From Ruminococcaceae bacterium UBA2656 (GTDB lineage Bacteria; Bacillota; Clostridia; Oscillospirales; Acutalibacteraceae), in the NCBI GenBank assembly GCA_002359465.1, contig DENA01000011.1, positions 21,649 through 33,452 of the forward strand: a DNA stretch of 11,804 bases, read 5' to 3'. The stretch's first letter is position 1, and each line of letters starts with the position of its first letter. The translations under genes and the position numbers were made by a program. The notes beneath the pieces were generated by a model. The model worked only from the letters and a program-made list of their open reading frames with translations, was not told the DNA's origin and ran no database searches. Positions 1 through 6,555 of this stretch are shown here, piece after piece.

Positions 1-492
1 CATCACCGCCGCGATCGCCACCGCGCTGGTGTCTGAACCGCCCCGGCCAAGCGTCGTCATATCGTTATAGCGGTTAATGCCTTGAAATCCCGTAACAATT
101 ACAATATTTCTTTTGTCCAGTTCTTTTTTGATACGGTCCGGCACCACCCGTTTAATTCTGGCGCCGCCATAGGCCGAGCTGGTATAAAACCCGGCCTGCC
201 ACCCCAAAAGGGACACAACCGGAAAGCCCAATTTTTCAATCGCCATTGCCAGCAGAGACGCGGAAATCTGCTCGCCCGAAGTAAGAAGCATATCCATTTC
301 TCTTTTGGATGCATACTGATTGATTTCTTTTGCCTTTGCAATTAAATCGTCTGTCGTATCGCCCTGTGCGGACACGACAACAACAATATCGTTGCCCTGT
401 GAATAGGTTTTTGTAATGATATCCGCAACATTATAAACGCGTTCGGCGCTTGCTACGGAACTGCCGCCGAACTTCTGGACTATAAGACTCAT
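1..492 (-). CDS. lysC: Aspartate kinase, N-terminal part (cut by window edge)
   Basis: This is the first 164 codons of an aspartate kinase; the 3' end lies beyond base 1. The enzyme phosphorylates L-aspartate with ATP, the first step towards lysine, threonine and methionine. Seen directly: the N-terminal signature KFGGSSV (residues 7-13), the LLTSGEQ segment (69-75), the GWQAG segment (98-102) and the substrate-binding stretch [12 protein letters not shown] (146-157). Together these make the family certain. The start is the ATG at 490-492, preceded by a G-rich ribosome binding site at 503-507 with a 10-base spacer. It follows thrB by 43 bases on the same strand, so it is the third gene of a hom-thrB-kinase operon. 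The C-terminal regulatory ACT domains expected in this family lie outside the window, so the feedback type (lysine, threonine or both) cannot be read. The symbol lysC is by family; paralogue names such as dapG are possible. Confidence 0.95.
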   Translation of the reverse strand, partial: MSLIVQKFGGSSVASAERVYNVADIITKTYSQGNDIVVVVSAQGDTTDDLIAKAKEINQYASKREMDMLLTSGEQISASLLAMAIEKLGFPVVSLLGWQAGFYTSSAYGGARIKRVVPDRIKKELDKRNIVIVTGFQGINRYNDMTTLGRGGSDTSAVAIAAVM

Positions 493-535
493 TCGGTTCC
501 ATCCCCCATATTAAAGTAAAAAAGTATAACTTCTG

Positions 536-1432
536 TTATTCAATTGATATCTGCGCGCCGTCGGAATCCGTGTTCAGAACTTTTATCTCCCAGCCGGAAA
601 TGCCCTTCTCTTCCAGATGATTCGACGCATACCTTGCAAAAACTTCCGTATCGGCCGCGTCAATCATGGAGATGATCGTCGGGCCGGCACCGCTTACATA
701 AGTACCCAGCGAACCGAGTTCGTAACTGAGGCGGAACACGTCATCCAGATGACCGATCAGGCTCGCCCGGTAAGGCTGATGAATTTTATCCTGTACCGCT
801 ACGCGCAGATTTTCAAGCTTTCCGGAAAAAAGCGAAGCCGCCATCAGCGCGGACCTTGAAAGATTGTAAACGGCATCGCTTCTGGAATATTCCGTCGGAA
901 GCACGGAACGTGCTTTTTCGGTTTTCAGTTCAAAGGGCGGAATAAACAGGGCAAAACGAATTTTTTCAGAAACGGGAACACTGACGCTGTAAACCCTGTC
1001 CGCTTCTATGGCGGAGGCGGCCAGCCCTCCCTCAATGGCCGGAGTGGTATTGTCGGGATGGCCCTCAATTTCAGCCGCGAGGTTAATCAGCTCCTGAACG
1101 GAAAGCGGGCCGCCCAGAAGACGGTTCGCACCCAGAATCCCCGCAACAATGCACGCCGAGCTGCTTCCCAGACCGCGCGCCATCGGGATATTGTTCAGCT
1201 GCACAATTTTCAGTCCCGGCAGCTTTCGGCCACATTTTTCGTAGACCTGCTTTGCGGCCCAGAAAATCAGATTGCTGTCGTCGGTCGGCACCTGTATGCT
1301 GTCCTTGCTGGAAATATCAATGGTATCGGATTCCTCCATCCAGACCTGATTATACAGATTCAGCGCAATTCCAAGCGAGTCAAAACCGGAACCAAGGTTC
1401 GCACTGGTCGCCGGCACTTGAATTCTTATCAT
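536..1432 (-). CDS. thrB: Homoserine kinase (GHMP family)
   Basis: Homoserine kinase phosphorylates homoserine to O-phosphohomoserine, the substrate of threonine synthase, in the cytoplasm. At 298 residues it has the usual length for ThrB. The three GHMP-kinase motifs are visible: the N-terminal PATSANLGSGFD (residues 7-18), the ATP-binding glycine/serine loop PMARGLGSSSA (83-93) and the C-terminal GTYVSGAGPTI (243-253). EGHPDN (123-128) is also typical of ThrB. The start is the ATG at 1430-1432 because the conserved MIRIQVPATSAN begins there. The ribosome binding site is weak (AGG about 13 bases upstream), and translation may be coupled to hom, which ends only 26 bases upstream. It lies between hom and aspartate kinase and is almost certainly co-transcribed with both. 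Threonine synthase is not in the window. Confidence 0.96.
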   Translation of the reverse strand: MIRIQVPATSANLGSGFDSLGIALNLYNQVWMEESDTIDISSKDSIQVPTDDSNLIFWAAKQVYEKCGRKLPGLKIVQLNNIPMARGLGSSSACIVAGILGANRLLGGPLSVQELINLAAEIEGHPDNTTPAIEGGLAASAIEADRVYSVSVPVSEKIRFALFIPPFELKTEKARSVLPTEYSRSDAVYNLSRSALMAASLFSGKLENLRVAVQDKIHQPYRASLIGHLDDVFRLSYELGSLGTYVSGAGPTIISMIDAADTEVFARYASNHLEEKGISGWEIKVLNTDSDGAQISIE

Positions 1433-1458
1433 ATCATATCAACATCCTAAAATTGAAT

Positions 1459-2703
1459 TTACAGATCCCCTATGCGAATCGTATTCTTTACGCACACGCC
1501 AAGCGTTTCCAGTTCGGCAAGCTTCGCGGCAATTGCTTTTTCCTGCATGATATCGGTCACAAAGGCGATTTCGCCGCCCGCCGCTCTCTTGCGCGAGAGG
1601 CGGGTCACGCCGCCGAAGATTTTGTTGATGTTTTTAAAGGCAATATCTTCATTGTCCGTTTCCGCGCGGACAAACATGGCCACATCATTCAAAAGGTAAT
1701 CTTCCACATAATCTTTTGAGCCGTCTTCCCAATAGAGATATTTTCTCGCTTTAAAATGCTTTACGCAGTCAATAACGTCGGCAACAACCGCGCTCGCGGT
1801 CGGAAGCTTTCCGGCGCCTTTCCCGTAAAAAACAACATCGCCCGTCGAATCGCCGCGCACCATAATGCCTTTGAACACATCGTCCACATTGGCAAGCTTG
1901 CTGTCGCGCGGAATAAACATCGGGCAGACAATAATCTGAAGCTTTCCATCCCCCATCATCTTTACCTGGCCGATCAGTTTGACCACACCGCCCCACGCAG
2001 CCGCATACTCAACGTCCGCCAGCGTGATTCCGGTAATACCCTCGGTGTGCACCTGTTCAGGATAAACGTGTTTCCCGTAGGCCAAAGAGGCGAGGATACA
2101 TTTTTTACGGCACGCGTCATAGCCCTCAACATCCGCGGCAGGATTCCGCTCCGCATAGCCAAGCTTTTGCGCCAGCGCCAGAGTATCGTCAAAAGTCATC
2201 TGCTCACGAATCATTTTCGTCAGTATAAAATTGGTGGTGCCGTTTAGTATTCCCGCGATTTCCACCACATCATTTGCCGCAAGACACTGACTGATAGGAC
2301 GGATAATCGGGATTCCCCCGCCGACACTCGCCTCAAACAGGAAGTTCAAATTGTTTTTCTGCGCGATTTTCAGCAGCTCCGCACCTTTGGCGGCAACCAG
2401 TTCCTTGTTGGAGGTAACCACACTTTTTCCGGCTTCAAGACAGCGTTTTACATACTCAAAGGCCGGTTTTAAGCCTCCCATTACTTCCACCACAATTTTA
2501 ATTTCCGGATCGTTCAGAATTTTATCAAATGAGTTCGTGAATTTGTCTGCAAACGGGCTGCCGGGAAATTCACGCAAATCAAGAATATATTTTATATTAA
2601 TTTGCTCTTTCGCACGTTTGGCAATATTTTCCACATGATTGGTCAAAACCTCCACCACGCCGGAGCCGACTACGCCATATCCCATTACAGCTATTTCTAC
2701 CAT
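1459..2703 (-). CDS. hom: Homoserine dehydrogenase with C-terminal ACT domain
   Basis: Homoserine dehydrogenase reduces aspartate semialdehyde to homoserine with NAD(P)H, the branch point to threonine and methionine. The protein is 414 residues. Visible parts are the Rossmann nucleotide-binding motif GYGVVGSG (residues 9-15 region), the GGGIPIIRP segment (128-136), GILNGTTNFIL (151-161) and the catalytic stretch DVEGYDACRK (191-200), whose Lys200 fits the family catalytic lysine. From about 340 to 414 there is an ACT-type domain, which in this family usually binds threonine for feedback inhibition. A GTG at 2712 would add three codons, but it overlaps the ribosome binding site AAGGGG (2713-2718). 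The ATG at 2701-2703 sits nine bases after that site and matches the family N-terminus, so it was chosen. It is first gene of the operon with thrB and aspartate kinase. Confidence 0.97.
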   Translation of the reverse strand: MVEIAVMGYGVVGSGVVEVLTNHVENIAKRAKEQINIKYILDLREFPGSPFADKFTNSFDKILNDPEIKIVVEVMGGLKPAFEYVKRCLEAGKSVVTSNKELVAAKGAELLKIAQKNNLNFLFEASVGGGIPIIRPISQCLAANDVVEIAGILNGTTNFILTKMIREQMTFDDTLALAQKLGYAERNPAADVEGYDACRKKCILASLAYGKHVYPEQVHTEGITGITLADVEYAAAWGGVVKLIGQVKMMGDGKLQIIVCPMFIPRDSKLANVDDVFKGIMVRGDSTGDVVFYGKGAGKLPTASAVVADVIDCVKHFKARKYLYWEDGSKDYVEDYLLNDVAMFVRAETDNEDIAFKNINKIFGGVTRLSRKRAAGGEIAFVTDIMQEKAIAAKLAELETLGVCVKNTIRIGDL

Positions 2704-2742
2704 ATGTAGCACCCCTTACTATTTCTACTGATCTCTGAAAAA

Positions 2743-2748
2743 ATTATA
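2743..2748 (-). promoter_or_regulatory. Promoter -10 box for the hom-thrB-kinase operon
   Basis: A perfect TATAAT lies on the minus strand at 2743-2748, about 40 bases upstream of the hom ATG. The -35 region is poor: at 17-base spacing it reads TGGTAA, three of six matches to TTGACA. Transcription would start near 2736, giving a leader of roughly 33 bases. This is inferred from sequence match only. Confidence 0.55.
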
Positions 2749-2810
2749 ATAAACACTTTAACAGTTTACCACTTTTCAGCGCGACATTCAATTTGCAAAT
2801 TAACCGAAAT

Positions 2811-2836
2811 GCAGATGCCCGGAAACAGGCATCCGC
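2811..2836 (-). terminator. Possible weak terminator hairpin after the PBP gene
   Basis: On the minus strand, bases 2836 to 2811 form a stem of about nine pairs (GCGGATGCC with GGCATCTGC, one G-T pair) around a short loop. It begins 17 bases past the PBP stop codon. The downstream sequence, ATTTCGGTTAATTT, is only moderately T-rich, so intrinsic termination would be inefficient. It lies between the PBP stop and the hom promoter, which is where a terminator would be expected. Confidence 0.4.
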
Positions 2837-2853
2837 ATAAATATGACATACGA

Positions 2854-5208
2854 TTAACCGACAGGAACCACCGAATGCGCCGAAGAGCGGCCCGGCGGAT
2901 GCTGCTTGTCCGGATGAGAGCTTCCGCCGGACGACGGGCGCGACTCCGCCGCCGAGGAGGTAGCCGGGGATTCCGACGAGGTTTGAGAGCTTTCTGTTGA
3001 CTCGCTGCCGCTTGAAACAGCACTCTCGCCGCTTTCCGTACCCGACACCGCCGCCTGTGACGAAACGGAGGAAGCGGTTCCCGCATGGATTCCGTCACAA
3101 ATTGCCGGCATATTATTTTTGTCGTACCAGCCAATCTGTGTGTCCTTATCCGTCGCAGGGTTAGCCAGCAATCCTGTCACCGTACAGAAACGTGCTGAAA
3201 CTACATTGGGATCGTAAGTAAATTTTGATTTTTCTTTATTTTTCAAATACGCCGACATAATTGTTTTCCAAGTGGTAGCCGCAAAGGTTGTATTGGTTAA
3301 ATGCGCCGGCGTTAAATAGCCTGTCCAAATACCGGCGACCGCATACGGTGTTCCGCCGATAAACCAGCTGTCTTTTTCATCGTTGGTTGTACCGGTCTTG
3401 CCAAAAACCTCCCAGCCGCTGATGGCGGCGCCCCGTCCGGTTCCATGGGCCCCTGTTATTACATTGTTCAACAGGTGATGCATAATGGAGGAGGTGGAGG
3501 AGCTGATTGCCTGAGTCGCTGTTTTGTTCCGGTTGTCCAGAATCACGTTGCCGTCGTGGTCATCCACATGATAGTAGGTGTAAGGCGGATAGTACTTACC
3601 GCCATTTCCGAACATCTGAAAGCCCGCCGTCATTTCCCGCACGGTAACGCCCTCGCTCAAACCGCCGATCGCCATAGGCGCACGGTTGTTGTCCGCAGGA
3701 AGCAGGCTGGTAAAGCCCAGCTTGTCTTTCAGAAAATTGAAACTGACATTCGGCGTAATCGCATTCCCAATCTGTGCCGCACTGGCATTGAGGGAACGCT
3801 CCAGCGCCCACGCAACGGGAATCGGTCCCCAGTATTTTCCACTGGTGTTTCCGGGTCCCCAGTTTTTCGGGCCCGAACTACCGTCGCTGAACCAGTTTGG
3901 CAATGGGTTGTCATTAACCAGAGAAGAATAATTATATTTACCTAACTCAATTGCCGGACCGTAAACCGCCAGCGGTTTAATGGTGGAACCGGGCTGTCTT
4001 TTCGAGTCCGTAGCCAGACTGAAAAGACGGTTGCTCTTCTTTTCGCCCCTGGAGCCGACCGTGGCAAGCACACGGCCCGAATAGTCCATGGCAAGATAGC
4101 CCGCCTGCAGCTTTTTGTTGCTGCCGAAGACTTTGTCCGACTTCAAAGTGTTTTCCGCAATGGTCTGCATATCCGTATCCATTGCGGCGTAAATTTTCAG
4201 ACCGTCATGATAGATCATGTCCACAGCTTTATCGCTGGAACAGTTGTAATGCTCCATCAGGTCGTTTTTTACATCTTCAAACAGCGTGTCCACATACCAG
4301 TTCCAGATTGGCATATCATCAACGATATTTTCGGCTTTTTTGCCTACAAATTTCATTTTCTCCGACTCTGCCATCGCGGTTTTGTACTCCGCATCGGTTA
4401 TCTGTCCCTGATCGTGCATCTCCTTTAACACCGTCTGCTGACGTTCCCTGTTCTGGTCCGGATGAACCAGCGGAGAATACTTTGTGGGGTTCTGCGTAAT
4501 GCCCGCGATCGCCGCACACTCCGCTATATCACAGTCCTGAATATTCTTTCCAAAATAAAGGTTCGCCGCGGCCTGAACGCCGTTGCTGCCGCTGCCGAAG
4601 GGGACGACGTTGAGATACGCGGCAAGAATTTCCTCTTTTGAATATTTTTGTTCCAGATTCAGCGCGCGGAAAATCTCCTTTACCTTTCTGGTAAGGCTTA
4701 CGTCCTTATCCCCCGTTACGTTTTTAATCAGTTGCTGCGTAATCGTGGAGCCGCCGTAGCTGCTGCCTTTGGAAAACAGCGTAGTTACCGCGCCAAATGT
4801 CCTCCTCCAGTCAACCCCCTTATGTTCCCAGTAGCGCTTATCTTCAATGGCAACAATCGCATCCTTCATGGCTTTGGGTATTTTATCGTAATCCACCCAC
4901 ACCCTGTTTTCGCTGCTGTACAGACTCTGATACTGCACCGGATTGGAACTGTCGTCGTTCGGGCCGTTAACATAAATGAAGCTTGTATAATTAAGCTGCA
5001 GCTTATGCAGATCATAATCCATCGACTCATCCTTCAGGCTGAGAACAAACGAGACCAGTGAGATAGAAACAATCATACCGGTAATGAATATGATGGTTAA
5101 AACCGTAAAAAGGCTTTTTAAAGCAATCCGTCCAACGGACCTGGCTGTTCCGCCGTCTTTCCGCCTGTTTCGTGAACCGACATATTTATTGATATCGGTT
5201 TTCCTCAT
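2854..5208 (-). CDS. Class A penicillin-binding protein (PBP1A type)
   Basis: This is a bifunctional peptidoglycan synthase: a GT51 domain polymerises lipid II and a transpeptidase domain cross-links the peptides. The 784-residue protein has a short basic cytoplasmic N-terminus, one membrane helix (about 30-57) and then the extracellular domains. GT51 motifs: the catalytic Glu122 in AIEDKRYWEHKGVD, GGSTITQQ (153-159) and RKVKE (174-178, Glu178 the likely second catalytic acid), followed by AAYLNVVPFG. Transpeptidase motifs: active-site Ser408 in STIK (408-411), SLN (472-474) and KTG (604-606). All catalytic residues are present. Residues about 711-784 form a low-complexity tail, about one third serine, ending in a His/Pro-containing stretch. 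The start ATG at 5206-5208 follows a strong GGAGG. It is monocistronic, divergent from the BofC-like gene. Confidence 0.96.
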   Translation of the reverse strand: MRKTDINKYVGSRNRRKDGGTARSVGRIALKSLFTVLTIIFITGMIVSISLVSFVLSLKDESMDYDLHKLQLNYTSFIYVNGPNDDSSNPVQYQSLYSSENRVWVDYDKIPKAMKDAIVAIEDKRYWEHKGVDWRRTFGAVTTLFSKGSSYGGSTITQQLIKNVTGDKDVSLTRKVKEIFRALNLEQKYSKEEILAAYLNVVPFGSGSNGVQAAANLYFGKNIQDCDIAECAAIAGITQNPTKYSPLVHPDQNRERQQTVLKEMHDQGQITDAEYKTAMAESEKMKFVGKKAENIVDDMPIWNWYVDTLFEDVKNDLMEHYNCSSDKAVDMIYHDGLKIYAAMDTDMQTIAENTLKSDKVFGSNKKLQAGYLAMDYSGRVLATVGSRGEKKSNRLFSLATDSKRQPGSTIKPLAVYGPAIELGKYNYSSLVNDNPLPNWFSDGSSGPKNWGPGNTSGKYWGPIPVAWALERSLNASAAQIGNAITPNVSFNFLKDKLGFTSLLPADNNRAPMAIGGLSEGVTVREMTAGFQMFGNGGKYYPPYTYYHVDDHDGNVILDNRNKTATQAISSSTSSIMHHLLNNVITGAHGTGRGAAISGWEVFGKTGTTNDEKDSWFIGGTPYAVAGIWTGYLTPAHLTNTTFAATTWKTIMSAYLKNKEKSKFTYDPNVVSARFCTVTGLLANPATDKDTQIGWYDKNNMPAICDGIHAGTASSVSSQAAVSGTESGESAVSSGSESTESSQTSSESPATSSAAESRPSSGGSSHPDKQHPPGRSSAHSVVPVG

Positions 5209-5239
5209 CGGGAACCACCTCCTTCGTAAAAAGTTAAGT

Positions 5240-5269
5240 ATCCTAACAAAAAAGTGAATATTTTTCCAA
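5240..5269 (-). promoter_or_regulatory. Weak candidate promoter for the PBP gene
   Basis: On the minus strand, TTGGAA (5264-5269) and TAGGAT (5240-5245) are separated by 18 bases, each matching four of six consensus sigma-A positions. Transcription would start near 5233, just upstream of the PBP ribosome binding site. The region is AT-rich, so a chance match is possible. Confidence 0.3.
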
Positions 5270-5284
5270 TATTTTCAAATAATA
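5256..5284 (+). promoter_or_regulatory. Candidate promoter for the BofC-like gene, SigG-like or sigma-A
   Basis: GAATA (5256-5260) and AATAATA (5278-5284) are 17 bases apart. They match the forespore sigma-G pattern as I recall it (GHATR, then CATWHTA) at 5/5 and 6/7 positions, though the usual spacer is nearer 18. The same bases can be read as a weak sigma-A promoter (TGAATA, 17 bases, AATAAT). The transcript would begin at about 5290, leaving only around a dozen bases before the TTG start. Speculative. Confidence 0.3.
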
Positions 5285-5301
5285 CCAGTGAGGTGATCTA
5301 T

Positions 5302-5688
5302 TTGAAAAAAAGCTGGATTGTGCTGCTGAGTACGGCTGTCATTATTATCGGAATGCTGATCTGGGGAGTTTCTCAGACGAAAACAAATGAAATTCCTCAG
5401 CTGACAAGCTCAAATATATTCAATAATTCTACCTCAAATGAGCCTTCAAGTCAAGAAAACAGCGAAATTACAACAATGGCAAGTAAAAGCAGTGCTGTAA
5501 CAACCTACACGGTTAAGGAATATGAAGGGCATATCGGGGTCTTTTACAACAATGAAGATACCCCGTATCAGGAGATCGATGTCGAGGTTTCATCGCTTCC
5601 AAAAGCCGACCAGACTCTTTTAAAAGATGGAATCCGAGTGACGGACGTCGACCGTCTGAACAGTATTATTGAAGATTATGAAAGCTGA
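5302..5688 (+). CDS. Membrane-anchored protein with BofC-like C-terminal domain
   Basis: The start is taken as the TTG at 5302-5304 because GAGGTG (5290-5295) sits six bases upstream and the protein then begins MKKSWIVLLS, a normal membrane-anchor N-terminus. An upstream in-frame GTG at 5254 has no ribosome binding site. The product is 128 residues: one hydrophobic helix (5-23), a Ser/Thr/Asn-rich linker (25-68) and a compact domain (69-128). That domain has the features I associate with the BofC C-terminal fold: VKEYEGHIGVF, VSSLPKADQTLL, GI and the closing IIEDYES. In Bacillus, BofC is a forespore protein that restrains the SpoIVB protease, but proteins with only this domain occur widely in Clostridia with unknown roles, so no function is assigned. 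The protein probably faces the outside of the cytoplasmic membrane. A second open frame continues just past its stop (see findings). Confidence 0.75.
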   Translation: MKKSWIVLLSTAVIIIGMLIWGVSQTKTNEIPQLTSSNIFNNSTSNEPSSQENSEITTMASKSSAVTTYTVKEYEGHIGVFYNNEDTPYQEIDVEVSSLPKADQTLLKDGIRVTDVDRLNSIIEDYES

Positions 5689-5790
5689 AACAGCTGAAAA
5701 CGTCAGGCGTTCCACAAGGACAGGCAACGCTGGACGGCCCGCCGACTGCCGATATTTTATCCCGTGACGAAAAAGCAATACAGGAATGAT
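5682..5790 (+). other. Open frame continuing past the BofC-like stop; possible frameshifted tail
   Basis: Frame 5682-5790 (frame offset from the BofC-like gene) is open for about 35 codons to a TGA near 5790 and reads KLKQLKTSGVPQGQ, then ends RDEKAIQE. It has no start codon with a ribosome binding site and its codons look like the neighbouring genes. One extra A in the AAA at 5681-5683 would join it to the BofC-like protein, giving EDYEKLKQLK. The alternative is that the protein really ends at EDYES and this is chance. Confidence 0.3.
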
Positions 5791-5805
5791 TTACACGAAA
5801 TTTTG

Positions 5806-5814
5806 TGCTATAAT
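5806..5814 (+). promoter_or_regulatory. Extended -10 promoter for uridine kinase
   Basis: TGCTATAAT at 5806-5814 is a perfect extended -10 element (TG, one base, TATAAT). No good -35 lies at standard spacing: TTTACA is present but only 13 bases upstream, and extended -10 promoters can work without one. Transcription would start near 5821, giving a leader of about 40 bases before the udk ATG. This indicates that udk need not depend on read-through from the BofC-like gene. Confidence 0.6.
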
Positions 5815-5861
5815 TGAAAACTGAAAATAATAATATTGTATTGTGAATACAGGAGGCAGCT

Positions 5862-6494
5862 ATGGATTGTTCACCTTTTGTAATCGGTGTAGCCGGCGGC
5901 ACCGGTTCAGGAAAAACAACGCTTTCGACGAAGCTGAAACAGGCAATCGCCAACGACGCCATTATTTTATCGCATGATTTCTATTACCGGGCGAATACCG
6001 ACATTCCGTTTGAACAGCGCGTCAAAATGAATTATGACCATCCCAAAGCATTTGATACCGATTTGCTGGTGGAGGACGTCAAAAAGCTGAAAAACGGACA
6101 GGCTATCGACCATCCTGTCTATTCATTTGTCACCTATATGAGAACCGGCGAGACCGTACATGTGGAACCGACGCGTGTCATCATTGTTGAGGGAATTCTG
6201 ATTTTTGAAAATAAGGACCTTCTGGATTTAATGGATATAAAGCTATTTGTCGACACGGACGCGGATATCCGGCTGATCCGCCGTCTGAACAGGGACGTAA
6301 AAGAGCGCGGCCGCAGTCTGGACTCTTTTATTTCCCAATACATAACGACAGTAAAACCGATGCATGAACAATTCGTGGAACCCAGTAAAAAAAACGCCGA
6401 TATTATTATTCCACAGGGCGGGGAAAATCCGGTGGCCCTGCACATGCTGATTGACCATATCAAAGCACTGATTCATCCGACGGACGAAGTTTAA
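5862..6494 (+). CDS. udk: Uridine kinase
   Basis: Uridine kinase phosphorylates uridine (and usually cytidine) to the monophosphate in pyrimidine salvage, in the cytoplasm. The 210-residue length is typical. Seen directly: the P-loop GVAGGTGSGKTT (residues 9-20, Lys18), LSHDFYYR (36-43) with the conserved Asp of the nucleoside site, NYDHPKAFD (57-65), PVYSF (85-89) and the VEGILIF segment (109-115) that closes the core. A lid-region arginine cluster follows (RLIRRLNRDVKERGR, 137-151). The start ATG at 5862 is preceded by AGGAGG (5851-5856) with a five-base spacer. It has its own extended -10 promoter, and is followed after 11 bases by a long inverted repeat. Its neighbours (BofC-like gene, polysaccharide operon) give no functional link, so it is probably an independent housekeeping unit. 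Some family members with HD rather than DS at the nucleoside site are annotated only as uridine-kinase-like, so substrate is slightly less certain. Confidence 0.93.
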   Translation: MDCSPFVIGVAGGTGSGKTTLSTKLKQAIANDAIILSHDFYYRANTDIPFEQRVKMNYDHPKAFDTDLLVEDVKKLKNGQAIDHPVYSFVTYMRTGETVHVEPTRVIIVEGILIFENKDLLDLMDIKLFVDTDADIRLIRRLNRDVKERGRSLDSFISQYITTVKPMHEQFVEPSKKNADIIIPQGGENPVALHMLIDHIKALIHPTDEV

Positions 6495-6505
6495 ATCAGT
6501 TAACA

Positions 6506-6541
6506 CAGAACGCTCCGCGGAAAATTCCGCGGAGCGTTCTG
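6506..6541. terminator. Perfect 17-bp inverted repeat between convergent genes
   Basis: CAGAACGCTCCGCGGAA is followed by AA and then its exact reverse complement, forming a 17-bp GC-rich hairpin. It lies between the udk stop (plus, 6494) and the end of the Wzz-like gene (minus, 6556), the right place for a shared bidirectional terminator. Neither side is followed by a T-tract, so it is not a textbook intrinsic terminator; it may instead stabilise both 3' ends. Confidence 0.7.
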
Positions 6542-6555
6542 CTATGAAAATGTAA

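Noticed and set aside
1058..1450. Plus-strand open frame of about 130 codons across the thrB region
   Set aside because: It lies antisense to thrB, whose motifs are all intact, and its translation is rich in Arg/His/Gln with no recognisable domain. It is a shadow of the GC-rich third positions of thrB.
3445..3945. Plus-strand open frame of 166 codons inside the PBP gene
   Set aside because: Antisense to the transpeptidase domain, no ribosome binding site, low-likelihood composition; a shadow frame.
5254..5301. GTG start giving a longer BofC-like protein
   Set aside because: No ribosome binding site, and it would place 16 polar residues before the membrane helix; the TTG at 5302 has GAGGTG at good spacing.
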